From Cellulomonas gelida (GTDB taxonomy: Bacteria; Actinomycetota; Actinomycetes; Actinomycetales; Cellulomonadaceae), in contig NZ_BJLQ01000020.1 in NCBI RefSeq assembly GCF_006538725.1, forward strand, positions 1-64,000: a DNA stretch of 64,000 bases, given 5' to 3'. Below are positions 42,115 to 51,070 of the stretch, in pieces; the first letter of the stretch is position 1; each line of letters opens with the position of its first letter. The position numbers were made by a program, and so were the translations under genes. The notes beneath the pieces are model-generated. The model saw only the letters and a list, made by a program, of their open reading frames with translations. It had not been told where the DNA came from and searched no databases.

Positions 42115-43545
42115 GTGGACGTGGTCTTCGTTCTCGAGGCGTTGGTGGTGCTCGGGTGCATCGTGATGGGCACGCGGGCCGGTGGCGTCGGGGTCGGCCT
42201 GTGGGGCGGTCTGGGCGTCGGGATCCTGGTGTTCGTCTTCCAGGAGGCGCCGGGTGAGCCGCCGGGCGCTGCGATGCTCATCATCCTGGCCGTGGTGACC
42301 GCGGCGTCGATGATGCAGGCGGCGGGCGGGGTCGACTGGATGGTCGGCGTCGCCGCGCGGGTCATCGAGAACCACCCGAAGCAGATCACGCTGATCGCGC
42401 CGCTGACGGCGTTCCTGTTCTCGGTCGGGTCCGGGACGAGCAACATCCTGTACCCGCTGCTGCCGGTGATCTACGACGTGTCCTACCGCAACGGGATCCG
42501 GCCGTCGCGACCGCTGACGGTGACGGTCGTGCAGTCCGGCATGGCGCTCGCGGCGTCCCCGGTGTCGGCGGCGATGGCCGCGATGCTCACGTTGACCGAC
42601 GTCGAGCCGTTCGGGTTCAGCCTGCCGCAGATCCTGTCCGTGACGTTCCCGGCGTGCGTGGTGGGCATCGTCGTGACGGCGCTCGTCATGAACCGGGTCG
42701 GCAAGGAGCTGGACGACGACCCCGAGGTCCAGGCGCGCATCGAGGCGGGGCTCCTGCCGTCGCGTGCCGAGCTCGTCGCGGCGTCGGCGGCGCCGGCGAC
42801 GAGTGCGACGCCGGCATCCGGCGACGCGGGCACCTCGGCCGGCGCGGCCGGATCGGCCGCCTCGGCCGGGTCGCTGCCCGGGTCCACGACGCGCGGGCGC
42901 AACTCCGCGCTCGCGTTCCTGGCGGGCGTCGTCGTGATCGTCGTGCTGGGCCTGTTCCCCGACCTGCGGCCCGCGTTCGAGGTGGAGGGCGAGGGCAGCG
43001 TCCCGATCGACATGACGACGACGATCATCATCGTCATGTTCGCGGTGGGCGTCGCGATCCTGTTCCTCGGCCGGCCCAAGGTCGGCGACGTCCCCGAGAT
43101 GTCGGTGTTCAAGGCGGGCATGGTCGCGGCGATCGCCCTGTTCGGCATCGCATGGCTCACGGCCACGTTCATCACCGCCCACCAGGACGTGATCGTCGAG
43201 ACGATCGGCGGCTGGGTGAACGACTACGTGGTGATCTTCGCGCTCGCCGTGTTCCTGGTGGCCGCGCTCACGACGAGCCAGTCGACGGCCACGCGGACCA
43301 TCGTGCCGATCGGTCTCGCGGCGGGCCTGTCCCCCGGGCTCGTCACCGGCATGTGGGCGGGCGCGCTGAACGGCGTCTACACGCTGCCGGCCAACGGCAC
43401 GCAGATCGCCGCCGCGAACTTCGACCTGACCGGCACGACGAAGCTCGGCACCAAGCTGCTCGACCACAGCTTCTTCCTGCCCATGGTCGTCATGACCGTG
43501 ACGAGCGTTCTCGTCGGCGCCGCGATCGGCGCGATCTTCTACTAG
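42115..43545 (+). CDS. Anaerobic C4-dicarboxylate (DcuA/DcuB) family transporter
   Basis: 476 aa from GTG 42115, preceded by GAAGGAGGAG. Ten to twelve helices: FVLEALVVLGCIVMGTRAGGVGVGLWGGLGVGILVFVF at the start, SVGSGTSNILYPLLPVIYDVSYRNGIRPSRPLTVTVVQSGMALAASPVSAAMAAM as the family core. A Ser/Ala/Gly-rich cytoplasmic loop (~225-260) is longer than usual. The family exchanges aspartate, fumarate, malate or succinate. It is followed after 12 nt by an M20 peptidase, so an amino-acid or small-peptide-derived dicarboxylate (for example aspartate) is a reasonable substrate guess. Confidence 0.9.
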   Translation: MDVVFVLEALVVLGCIVMGTRAGGVGVGLWGGLGVGILVFVFQEAPGEPPGAAMLIILAVVTAASMMQAAGGVDWMVGVAARVIENHPKQITLIAPLTAFLFSVGSGTSNILYPLLPVIYDVSYRNGIRPSRPLTVTVVQSGMALAASPVSAAMAAMLTLTDVEPFGFSLPQILSVTFPACVVGIVVTALVMNRVGKELDDDPEVQARIEAGLLPSRAELVAASAAPATSATPASGDAGTSAGAAGSAASAGSLPGSTTRGRNSALAFLAGVVVIVVLGLFPDLRPAFEVEGEGSVPIDMTTTIIIVMFAVGVAILFLGRPKVGDVPEMSVFKAGMVAAIALFGIAWLTATFITAHQDVIVETIGGWVNDYVVIFALAVFLVAALTTSQSTATRTIVPIGLAAGLSPGLVTGMWAGALNGVYTLPANGTQIAAANFDLTGTTKLGTKLLDHSFFLPMVVMTVTSVLVGAAIGAIFY

Positions 43546-43557
43546 GAGGAGCACGTC

Positions 43558-44907
43558 ATGCAGACCGAGGAGGTCGCCGCCCGGGCGGCCGCGCTGATGC
43601 CGTCGCTGCTGGACCGGCTCGCCGAGCTCGTCGCCATCCCGTCCGTCGCGTTCCCGGGCTACCCGCCCGAGCCGGTGCACCGGATGGCCGACCGCACGCT
43701 CGAGCTGTTCCGCGAGGTCGGCTTCACCGACGCACGCTTCATGGAGGTCCCGAGCGGCTACCCGCCGATCTACGCCGAGCTGCCCGGCCCGCCCGGGTCA
43801 CCCGTGGTGCTCCTCTACGCGCACTACGACGTGCAACCCGCGCCGCCCGAGCAGGGCTGGACCAGCGACCCGTGGACCGCGACCCGCAAGGACGACGGGC
43901 GCATCTACGGCCGTGGTGCGGCCGACGACAAGTCGGGGCTGGTCGCGCACCTCGGCACGCTCCAGGTGTTCGACGGCCACCCGCCGTGCACGGTCAAGCT
44001 CGTGCTCGAGGGCATGGAGGAGACCGAGAGCAACCTCGAGGCGTTCGTCGAGGCGCACCCCGAGCTGTTCGCGTGCGACGCGTTCGTCGTGTGCGACATG
44101 GGCAACCTCGAGGTCGGCCAGCCCGCGCTCAGCACCGCGCTGCGCGGCGACGTGGCCTGCGAGGTCACCGTCACGACGCTCCAGCACCCGCTGCACTCGG
44201 GCGTCTACGGCGGGCCCACGCCCGACGCGATGATCGCCCTCGCGCGCCTGCTCGCGACCCTGCACGACGATGCCGGCGACGTGGCCGTCGAGGGCGTCTC
44301 CCGCACGCCCTGGACGGGCGAGGACCTCACCGAGGACCAGTTCCGTGCGGGTGCCGACCTGGTCGACGGCGTCTCGCTCATCGGCACCGGCGGGATCGGG
44401 CAACGGCTCTACGGCAACCCGTCGGTGTCGGCGATCGGCGTCGACATGACGAGCGTCGCGGGCTCGTCGAACGTCCTGATCCCCGAGGCGCGCGCCAAGC
44501 TGTCCATGCGGATCGTCCCCGGGTCCGACCCGGAGACCGAGCTCGACGCGCTCGTCGCCCACCTCGAGACGCACGCGCCGTGGGGCGCGCAGGTCGAGGT
44601 CCGCCGCACCAAGGCCGCTCCCCCGTTCACGTGCCCGACCGACGGACCCGCCTACGCCGCGGCGCGCGACGCGCTCGAGCAGGCGTACGGCAAGCCCGTC
44701 GGCGAGGCCGGGTCCGGCGCGTCCATCCCGCTGCTGCGCACGCTGCAGACCGCCTCGCCAGGTGCCGAGTTCATCCTGTGGGGGCCCGAGGACGTCGCGA
44801 AGTCCCGCATCCACGCGAGCGACGAGAGCGTCGACCCGTCCGAGATCGAGCACCTCGTCGTCGCCCAGGCGCTCCTCCTGCAGAACCTGGCCGCCCGCTC
44901 GTCGTAG
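43558..44907 (+). CDS. M20 family metallodipeptidase
   Basis: 449 aa, with AGGAGG upstream of the ATG. Co-catalytic metal site: LLYAHYDVQP (His89, Asp91), GRGAADDKSG (bridging Asp), EGMEETES (catalytic Glu154 and ligand Glu155), CDMGN (Asp ligand) and RIHASDE (final His). The lid/dimerisation domain lies between. This class (ArgE/DapE/CPG2, dipeptidase subgroup) cleaves dipeptides or N-acyl amino acids in the cytoplasm. Coupled to the dicarboxylate transporter gene 12 nt upstream. Confidence 0.95.
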   Translation: MQTEEVAARAAALMPSLLDRLAELVAIPSVAFPGYPPEPVHRMADRTLELFREVGFTDARFMEVPSGYPPIYAELPGPPGSPVVLLYAHYDVQPAPPEQGWTSDPWTATRKDDGRIYGRGAADDKSGLVAHLGTLQVFDGHPPCTVKLVLEGMEETESNLEAFVEAHPELFACDAFVVCDMGNLEVGQPALSTALRGDVACEVTVTTLQHPLHSGVYGGPTPDAMIALARLLATLHDDAGDVAVEGVSRTPWTGEDLTEDQFRAGADLVDGVSLIGTGGIGQRLYGNPSVSAIGVDMTSVAGSSNVLIPEARAKLSMRIVPGSDPETELDALVAHLETHAPWGAQVEVRRTKAAPPFTCPTDGPAYAAARDALEQAYGKPVGEAGSGASIPLLRTLQTASPGAEFILWGPEDVAKSRIHASDESVDPSEIEHLVVAQALLLQNLAARSS

Positions 44908-44923
44908 GCCCCCCGCTCCTGCG

Positions 44924-44997
44924 GTGTCACATACTTATGACGCTGCAGCAATGTCATGCAGCCGTGACATTGCTGCAGCGTCACGGTACTGTGACAC
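44924..44997. promoter_or_regulatory. HipBA promoter with nested palindromic operator
   Basis: Perfect 19-bp arms TGACGCTGCAGCAATGTCA (44938-44956) and its complement (44965-44983) around an 8-nt centre. They are enclosed by GTGTCACA (44924-44931) and TGTGACAC (44990-44997). The hipB promoter lies inside: -35 GTGACA (44964-44969), 17-nt spacer, -10 TACTGT (44987-44992), and ATG 7 nt later (leaderless). HipB/HipBA binding here would block transcription, giving conditional autoregulation. Confidence 0.9.
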
Positions 44998-44999
44998 GT

Positions 45000-45239
45000 A
45001 TGGAGCGCACCCTCCCCGCCCGCTCACTCACACGGCTGGGCTCGGCCGTGCGTCGACTGCGCAACGACCGCGGCCTCACGCAGGCCCAGCTCGCCGAGGC
45101 AGCGGACGTCTCGCGAGCATGGCTCATCGACGTCGAGCGCGGCGATCGGCCTGGACTCGAGCTGGCCAGACTGCTGCGCGTGCTCGACGCCCTCGATGCC
45201 TCCCTCATGATCCGCGACGACCTCGGGGAGCAGGAATGA
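45000..45239 (+). CDS. hipB: HipB-like antitoxin (XRE family)
   Basis: 79 aa. HTH_XRE domain: LGSAVRRLRNDRGLTQAQLAEAADVSRAWLIDVERGDRPGLELARLLRVLDALD. HipB dimers neutralise HipA and bind the operator upstream. ATG 45000 follows a complete sigma-A-like promoter without an untranslated leader. Its stop shares ATGA with the hipA start. Confidence 0.93.
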   Translation: MERTLPARSLTRLGSAVRRLRNDRGLTQAQLAEAADVSRAWLIDVERGDRPGLELARLLRVLDALDASLMIRDDLGEQE

Positions 45240-46498
45240 GCCCGACGCTCGCCGTCATCCTGGAGCGTCGGCTCGTCGGCCACGTCGAGCGCACCCGCGC
45301 CGGAGCGATCCGACTCACCTACACGGAAGACGCGCGCGAGCTCGGCCGTACACCGCTGTCGCTCTCGCTGCCGACCGACAGCCGGTCGCACGCCGGCGAC
45401 GCGGTGCTGACCTTCGTCAGAGCGCTTCTGCCTGAGAGCAACGCCACCATGGCCGCGATCGCCCGCCACACGGGGGCCGATCCCGACGATGTCCTGGCGA
45501 TGCTGGAAGCCATCGGCAAGGACTGCGCGGGAGCCGTGCAGTTCTGCCTCCCCGACGACGTCGACGCGACGATCGACAGGGCGGGTGAGCTCGTGCCCGT
45601 CGCCGACGGCAACATCGAGCAGCGCCTCGCCGCCCTCCGCATGAGCGAGGAAACCTCCTGGACGATGCCGGGCGAGCACTGGTCGCTCGGCGGAGCCCAG
45701 AACAAGCTCGCCCTCCGCAGGGAGGGCGGACGATGGTTCGAGGCCAAGGGTGCGGAGGCGACCAGCCACATCCTCAAACCGGGGATCCGCCAGCTCGCGT
45801 ACCAGGCGCTCGTCGAGCACGTGACGATGCGTGCGGCCGCCGCGTGTGGGCTCGACGTAGCCGACACCGACTACGTCGAGTTCAAGACTGAACCCGCCGT
45901 CATCGTCACGCGGTTCGACCGGCGTCGCGACGCCGCAGGCCTCACACGCGTCCACCAGGAGGACGTGTGCCAGGCGCTCGGGCGTTCGCAGAAGTACGAG
46001 GAGTACGGCGGACCCGGTGTCCGCGAGATCCTTCACCTGCTGCGCGAGAGCGCGTGGAACAGGACCCAGGCGGAGCGCAACGCGCAGCGGTTCGTGGACG
46101 CGGTCATCTTCAACACGGTGGTCGCCGCCCCAGACGCCCACGCCCGCAACTACGCACTCCTGCTCGCGGGCGGGCAGGTCGAGCTCGCGCCGTTGTACGA
46201 CGTGGCCACCGGTCTGGCCTACGACAGCCCTGCGGACAGGGTCCTGTCGATGAGCGTCGGAGGCGAGTTCCGCATCGACCGGATCGGCCGCGAAGAATGG
46301 ACGCGGTTCGCCGACGAGATCGGGTTGAGTGCGCAGGACGTGATCGACCGGGCGGCCTGGTTCGCGGACTCCATCCCGGGTGCGATCCGGGGCGCGCTGT
46401 CGGGCGTCGACGACGAGGACGGCGCCGCCAACGAGCTACGTCGACGGCTGCTCCCGGCGGTCGACGCGCACATGCTCCGCGTCACGAACGCGCTCTGA
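45236..46498 (+). CDS. hipA: HipA toxin-type Ser/Thr kinase
   Basis: 420 aa from ATG 45236. Autophosphorylation loop Ser150 in WSLGGAQNKLAL, ATP-binding WFEAKGAE and SHILKPG, catalytic Asp300 and Asn304 in NTVVAAPDAHARNYALL, and the metal-binding Asp322 in LAPLYDVATGLAYD are all present, so it should be an active kinase. HipA of E. coli phosphorylates glutamyl-tRNA synthetase and causes growth arrest or persistence; whether this homologue has the same target is unknown. Confidence 0.94.
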   Translation: MSPTLAVILERRLVGHVERTRAGAIRLTYTEDARELGRTPLSLSLPTDSRSHAGDAVLTFVRALLPESNATMAAIARHTGADPDDVLAMLEAIGKDCAGAVQFCLPDDVDATIDRAGELVPVADGNIEQRLAALRMSEETSWTMPGEHWSLGGAQNKLALRREGGRWFEAKGAEATSHILKPGIRQLAYQALVEHVTMRAAAACGLDVADTDYVEFKTEPAVIVTRFDRRRDAAGLTRVHQEDVCQALGRSQKYEEYGGPGVREILHLLRESAWNRTQAERNAQRFVDAVIFNTVVAAPDAHARNYALLLAGGQVELAPLYDVATGLAYDSPADRVLSMSVGGEFRIDRIGREEWTRFADEIGLSAQDVIDRAAWFADSIPGAIRGALSGVDDEDGAANELRRRLLPAVDAHMLRVTNAL

Positions 46499-46528
46499 CG
46501 CGGCCGACGCCCGAGCCTCACCCGGTCG

Positions 46529-47008
46529 TCAGCGTCGGCGGGGTCCCAGCCAGCGGGGCACCCGGCGGCGGTAGTCGTCGTACGGCGGGCCGAAGGCCTC
46601 GTGCAGGAACCGCTCCTCCGGGAGGATCGCGCCCCACAGGACCAGCAGCACCGCAGCCGGGAACAGGGCGAGTCCCCAGAACGTCGGGACCAGCAGCGCC
46701 AGGCCGACGTAGAGGCCGAGCAGGCCGACGTACAGCGGGTTGCGGGAGATGCCGAACGGGCCGTCCTCGAGCATCGCGCGCGTCTCCTGGCCGGGCAGGA
46801 GGCCCGTGCGGTGGCGACGGAACAGCCACAACGCCCAGCCGTTCCACGCCGCGAACGCCACGACCAGCGCCCAGCCGACGGCGACCCGCCAGCCGCCGAG
46901 CGTCACCGGGTCACCCGCGACGGCGGTCACGAGCCAGCCGACGAGCAGCGGCGCCCCGATCGCGACCGGCGGCCACAGTCGGAACTCGACGACTCCCGCA
47001 CGCGGCAT
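46529..47008 (-). CDS. Isoprenylcysteine carboxyl methyltransferase-like (PEMT/ICMT) protein
   Basis: 159 aa, four helices. The C-terminal half holds the family signature GPFGISRNPLYVGLLGLYVGLALL followed by LPEERFLHEAFGPPYDDYRRRVPRWL, where the SAM-binding residues (RNPxY, EE, Y..Y...V.R..P) lie. Such bacterial proteins are membrane methyltransferases of unknown substrate. Convergent with hipA. Confidence 0.92.
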   Translation of the reverse strand: MPRAGVVEFRLWPPVAIGAPLLVGWLVTAVAGDPVTLGGWRVAVGWALVVAFAAWNGWALWLFRRHRTGLLPGQETRAMLEDGPFGISRNPLYVGLLGLYVGLALLVPTFWGLALFPAAVLLVLWGAILPEERFLHEAFGPPYDDYRRRVPRWLGPRRR

Positions 47009-47079
47009 GCCTCACTCTGGCAGCACCCGCGACCCGCGAGCACCCTGCCCGCCGCAGGATGAGATCGAGCGTGCGCGGG

Positions 47080-49236
47080 TCAGATCACCGTGTCGGTGGT
47101 GAGGGCGTCGGTGAGCAGGCTGACGAGCGTCTCGAGCTGGACGTCCGTGGACGACGAGGCGTCCTCGTCGTCGGCGCCGTCCAACGCCCGGGCCGCGAGG
47201 GCCGACTTGCTGTCGATGAGCTCGGCGATCTTGGCGTCGATGGTCTGCGCGGCGATGATGCGCCACGCGGTGACCGGCTCGGACTGGCCGATGCGGTGGA
47301 TGCGGTCGATCGCCTGCGTCTGCTCGGCGTCCGTCCAGGACAGCTCGGCGAGCACCAGGTTGGACGCGACCTGCAGGTTCAGCCCCACGCCGGCGGCCAG
47401 GAGCGAGCACACGACGATCTCGACCTCGGGGTCCTCGGTGAACGCGGTGATCGCCTTCTCGCGGGCCTTCGTCGTCTGCTCGCCGCGGATCGAGGCGTAG
47501 CGGATGCCACGGTCGGCGAACGTCTGCTCGGCCTGGTCCATGACGTCGACGTGCTTGGCGAAGAACACGACCTTGCCGACGTTGCGCGCGAGCTGGGCGG
47601 CGTAGTCCGCGGCCAGCCCGGCCTTGGCCTGCCCGATCCGACGGACCATCGTGAACACGTTCTCGCCGCTGGCCTTCGAGCTGGAGTCCTTGAGCTCGCC
47701 GGCCGCCACTCGTCGGACGAGGTCGTGGTCGATCATCCCGCCCACGATCGCGCCGTCGCCGCGGTTCTCGATCGCCGCCCGGTAGCGCTGGACGAGCCGG
47801 TTGGTGAGCGCCTCCTCGGCGGCGCGGATGGACCGGCCGACGGCGCCGTCGAGCTCGACCGGCAGGTCCGCGACCCGGCGGGCGGGGATGTCCGCCACCA
47901 CGTCCGCCTTGCGGCGTCGCACGATGCCCATGTCGATCACGCTGGCGCGCGCCGCGGCGTAGAAGCCGGGGTCCGCGGGCGTCAGGCCGGTCTCCTCGAG
48001 CGCGGTCATCAACTTGCCGAGCGGCTTGGCGTCGTCGATCCAGCCGAGGAACTGCCAGATCGCCCGGAAGTCCTCGATGTCGTTGATCAGCGGCGTGCCG
48101 GTGAGGGCCATCAGCAGCGGCCGGGCCGTGCGGGTGCGGATCCGCTCGGACAGGTTCAGCACGTGCTGGGAGCGCTGCGAGGACTTGTTCTTGATGAAGT
48201 GCGCCTCGTCGACGACCATCCCGCGGAACCCGAAGTCCCCCAGCCAGCCCACGTGCCGGTCGAGGATCTCGTAGTTGACGATCACGACGTCCGCGAACGC
48301 GTCGACCTGCTCCCCGTCGCCGTGCACCACGGTCGCCCGCCGGAACGGCGTCCACAGCGAGACCTCGTGCGCCCAGTTGGTCTTCACCACGTTGGGGACG
48401 ACGACGAGCAGCGGGTAGGCGTCGGCGGCCTGCGCCGCCAGGAGGGCCTGGGCCGTCTTGCCGAGCCCGGGCTCGTCGGCGAGCAGGAACGTGCGGTGCC
48501 CGCGCGACGTCGCGGCGACCACCTGCGCCTGGTGCGGCATCAGCTCACGCCCCGCGGGCAGCGGCACCGGCCGCGGCTCGGGCAGCGCCATGCACGCGGG
48601 CTGACCCGTCGCGGCGTACTCGAAGGACCGGAACAGCGGCTCGAGCAGCTCCCACCCGGCCAGTCGCCGGGCCCGCGCCGCGGACCGCTCGGCCGCGGCC
48701 TCGAAGTCCGGCGCCAGGAACGGGTTCGCGAGCTGTCGCGAGATCACCGAGCGCGGCACCACCTGGTTGTTGGCGGTGGGCGTCGGTGCGGGCGGCGGGG
48801 TGGGCTCCGGCTCGTCGGGCGGCTCCATCCCGCCCGCGCGCATCACCGTCGCCTTGAACGCACGCGCCGCGTCGGTGACCCGGGCGTCGTCGGCGAGCAG
48901 CGCCAGCAGGGACGTGTCGCGGGCCGCGGTCTTCGCGAGCATCGTCGCGACCCCGTCCAGCCGCTTGAGCTGCTCGGTGCGCCGCGCGCCACCCATCTCC
49001 GTGTCCGCCATGACCCGCGCGCGCTCCTCGCGCACCAGCAGCGCCACGACCTGGAACTTCGTGCGGACCACGGGGCGCGTCGGCGGCTTCTGCACCGCCC
49101 GGTCGACGTCACGGGCGACCTCGGCCAGGACCGGGATCAGCTCTTTCTCAGCGGGACGCGAAGGGGCACGACGACGCTGCCCGCCGGAGTCCGTGCGCGC
49201 ACGACCGGACCCGCGCTGCCCGCTGGGACGTGCCAC
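47080..49236 (-). CDS. SNF2-family DEAD/DEAH helicase
   Basis: 718 aa from GTG 49236, with GAAGGAGGAG upstream. The N-terminal ~230 residues are helical and family-specific. SNF2 core: ADEPGLGKTAQALL (I), VVVPNVVKTNWAHE (Ia), MVVDEAHFIKN (II), MALTGTPLIND (III), then KVVFFAKHVDVMDQ, VCSLLAAGVGLNLQVASN (V) and AIDRIHRIGQ (VI). It is a dsDNA translocase of the HepA/SMARCAL1-like type. No nuclease or methylase partner is adjacent. A 19-bp palindrome lies 36 nt upstream of the start. Confidence 0.93.
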   Translation of the reverse strand: MARPSGQRGSGRARTDSGGQRRRAPSRPAEKELIPVLAEVARDVDRAVQKPPTRPVVRTKFQVVALLVREERARVMADTEMGGARRTEQLKRLDGVATMLAKTAARDTSLLALLADDARVTDAARAFKATVMRAGGMEPPDEPEPTPPPAPTPTANNQVVPRSVISRQLANPFLAPDFEAAAERSAARARRLAGWELLEPLFRSFEYAATGQPACMALPEPRPVPLPAGRELMPHQAQVVAATSRGHRTFLLADEPGLGKTAQALLAAQAADAYPLLVVVPNVVKTNWAHEVSLWTPFRRATVVHGDGEQVDAFADVVIVNYEILDRHVGWLGDFGFRGMVVDEAHFIKNKSSQRSQHVLNLSERIRTRTARPLLMALTGTPLINDIEDFRAIWQFLGWIDDAKPLGKLMTALEETGLTPADPGFYAAARASVIDMGIVRRRKADVVADIPARRVADLPVELDGAVGRSIRAAEEALTNRLVQRYRAAIENRGDGAIVGGMIDHDLVRRVAAGELKDSSSKASGENVFTMVRRIGQAKAGLAADYAAQLARNVGKVVFFAKHVDVMDQAEQTFADRGIRYASIRGEQTTKAREKAITAFTEDPEVEIVVCSLLAAGVGLNLQVASNLVLAELSWTDAEQTQAIDRIHRIGQSEPVTAWRIIAAQTIDAKIAELIDSKSALAARALDGADDEDASSSTDVQLETLVSLLTDALTTDTVI

Positions 49237-49271
49237 ATCTCCTCCTTCGAGCGGCCACACCGCAACCGCGG

Positions 49272-49290
49272 TGCGGCACGCCGTGCCGCA
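49272..49290. promoter_or_regulatory. 19-bp palindrome upstream of the SNF2 gene
   Basis: TGCGGCACG-C-CGTGCCGCA, perfect 9-bp arms, 36-54 nt before the helicase start. Possible operator; the binding protein is unknown. The rest of the 444-nt gap (49237-49680) shows no convincing gene. Confidence 0.5.
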
Positions 49291-49680
49291 GTCGCCCGAG
49301 ACCGGGTCGACGCCGTGTCAGCCCACTGACGAAGGCCACGTGTGCCGGGGCGCCCCAGAAACGGGCGCCGGGTCACAGCGCGGCAGCCAGCCTGCGCCGC
49401 CCACAGGGCCGCGCTCATGCCGAGAGAGACACGCCACCTGGCGCACCTCGGTGGATCACCGCTGGGCGGACTCATCGCCCTGCCCGATCACCACACCACG
49501 CGCAGCGTACCGCCGCCGCGCACGACGAGCCCCAACGCTCACGGGCGTTTCACCCACCAGCCTGCAGCGCCGCCCCGCGTTCACCTCCCAACTCGTGTGC
49601 CGAGCCCGAGTTGGTGCAACACCTCGCCCGCCTGCCCAGCTTCCAGCGCCAATCGCGAGTCGACGCTTCGGTCGCCTCAG

Positions 49681-50175
49681 CTACCGTCGCGGAAATGCGG
49701 CGATCTCCATGTCCCACGCCTCCGCGGCTGTGCCGAGGCCGTCGGGCGTCAGGCTGAGATCGACGAAGTACTCATAGAGCCCGGGCCGGTCCGATCCCCG
49801 CGATGGTGGGCCGGCTTCAAGCGAGAGGTGGACTCTGAGCCGGATGTCGCGCCCCACGTCGGCGTGGACGCTGAAGGCGATGTTCGGCTCGGTGAATGCC
49901 AACAGTGACGCCTCGTCCGCGGGCCATGGAGTCGGTGGCACGCGACGATCGGCGACCGCCTTCAGCCACCCCGAGATCTCCCGCAGGTCATCGGTGAGCA
50001 GGCAGGGGTCACGGAACGAGTACTCGACCCCTTCCGCGGTGCGCACGTGGCCGTCGATCACCACCCAGTTGCCGTCGAAGTCGAAACCGCCGTCCGCCTG
50101 CGGCCTCCCCCGTCCGGACTGGTACCGCACCGGGCGCAGTTCGACCCACGCGCCGTCAGACGACGTCAGCCGCAC
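49681..50175 (-). CDS. WapI-family immunity-like protein
   Basis: 164 aa from GTG 50175, with GAGGGAGG four bases upstream. The pattern FDFDGNWVVIDGHVRT ... GVEYSFRDPCLLTDDLREISGWLKAVAD ... LAFTEPNIAFSV fits the small proteins annotated as WapI-type immunity (contact-dependent inhibition). No toxin with the matching family is visible within the window, so it is likely an orphan immunity gene or has another role. Composition is slightly less GC-rich than the flanks. Part of an accessory stretch. Confidence 0.7.
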   Translation of the reverse strand: MRLTSSDGAWVELRPVRYQSGRGRPQADGGFDFDGNWVVIDGHVRTAEGVEYSFRDPCLLTDDLREISGWLKAVADRRVPPTPWPADEASLLAFTEPNIAFSVHADVGRDIRLRVHLSLEAGPPSRGSDRPGLYEYFVDLSLTPDGLGTAAEAWDMEIAAFPRR

Positions 50176-50236
50176 ATTCCCTCCCTCGCATCGCACCCGT
50201 CGAGTGACTTGGCGCTCTGAATCCGCGTCACCCGCC

Positions 50237-50403
50237 GTCAGCCCCCGGCGGTGGCCGCAGGTCCGGCACTGAGCTTCCACAGCATCTGGGCCAGCGTGAC
50301 CAGCTCGTCGTCGTCGAGCAAGGCCAACAGCTCCTCCGCCGCGCGCTGGTAACTGCCCGGCGAGCCCTCTACGCGGGGATGCTGACGGTGAAGGTGGACG
50401 GCG
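50237..50403 (-). pseudogene. Coding-like remnant without a start
   Basis: The frame reads through ...EGSPGSYQRAAEELLALL, DDDELVTLAQMLWKLSAGP and ends at a TGA (50237). It looks like real protein (helical, Leu-rich) but has no usable ATG/GTG upstream and overlaps the end of the DUF6882 gene in another frame. Probably the C-terminal rest of a decayed gene, perhaps a MarR-like or toxin-partner gene. Low confidence in identity. Confidence 0.3.
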
Positions 50404-50911
50404 CACCATCGTTGGGCTCAATGGTCACTGCCCCGAACGTCATGTAGGGGATCGCCCCGTGATCACCCCGGTAGAAGCCAGTCGCTCTCGTGACCCGGAC
50501 AGCGATCGCCGCCAAGGTCATCGCTGTCTGCTCGTCCACCTGGAGCTCCGCTCCCGTGAATGCCGTATGACCGCCGGCCTCGCCCCACGAACGGAGCCGG
50601 TCCGCGTCCGCCCGGACCCGCGCGGGGATCCTCTCGTTCGACCAGGCCCACCGCCACGAGCCCGATGACTGGACGTAGCTGCCCAGGATCTGCACGGGTG
50701 CGACGACGCGCTTGTCGGCGAACGTCCACGCGATGGTGCCTGCGCCCAGGTCGACCGACCACGAGTCAGCCGATCCGGCGCCCCACCGATCTCTGTGTGC
50801 CGCCGCCAGTCGGTCGAGCATGTCCTCGCCCTCCAGCAGCAGAGTCGCGAGGTCGTCAGCCGCCGGTGGCGTCGCCGCTGCGGGCTTTGGCGAGCGTCGG
50901 AAGAGTGCCAT
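50369..50911 (-). CDS. DUF6882-like protein
   Basis: 180 aa from ATG 50911. Order: a basic N-terminus (MALFRRSPKPAA), helix DLATLLLEGEDMLDRLAAAHRDRWG, then WSVDLGAGTIAWTFADKRVVAPVQILGSYVQSSGSWRWAWSNERIP and AIAVRVTRATGFYRGDHGAIPYMTFGAVTIE. The W-rich SGSWRWAW region is typical of the DUF6882 family, often linked to polymorphic-toxin immunity. Intracellular. Divergent from the Fic gene by 159 nt. Confidence 0.65.
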   Translation of the reverse strand: MALFRRSPKPAAATPPAADDLATLLLEGEDMLDRLAAAHRDRWGAGSADSWSVDLGAGTIAWTFADKRVVAPVQILGSYVQSSGSWRWAWSNERIPARVRADADRLRSWGEAGGHTAFTGAELQVDEQTAMTLAAIAVRVTRATGFYRGDHGAIPYMTFGAVTIEPNDGAPSTFTVSIPA

Positions 50912-51031
50912 CCATGAAGAGTCGCAGGTCCTCCCGTCGGATTGGCGTGCCGTTGTTCGAGCCACCCGTTCGGGCTCCAGAGCTCGAGCGAGCGGCGAGC
51001 CCTGAGCCCGACGTGAGAGAGTGACCGTCCT

Positions 51032-51070
51032 TACTAACACTTTTGCTGAAAATGTAAGTACAGTTCGGAT
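51032..51070. promoter_or_regulatory. AT-rich imperfect inverted repeat and leaderless fic promoter
   Basis: TACTAACACTTTT (51032-51044) and AAAATGTAAGTA (51049-51060) pair with one deletion and one mismatch. TACAGT (51059-51064) lies 6 nt before the GTG of the fic gene. The island is distinctly AT-rich in this genome; it may be an operator for autoregulation. Confidence 0.5.

Noticed and set aside
45967..49329. 1120-aa plus-strand open frame
   Set aside because: Runs through hipA, the methyltransferase-like gene and the SNF2 gene in wrong frames.
49342..49908. 188-aa plus-strand ORF in the gap upstream of the WapI-type gene
   Set aside because: Pro/His/Arg-rich without domain pattern, and its end overlaps the WapI-type gene on the other strand.
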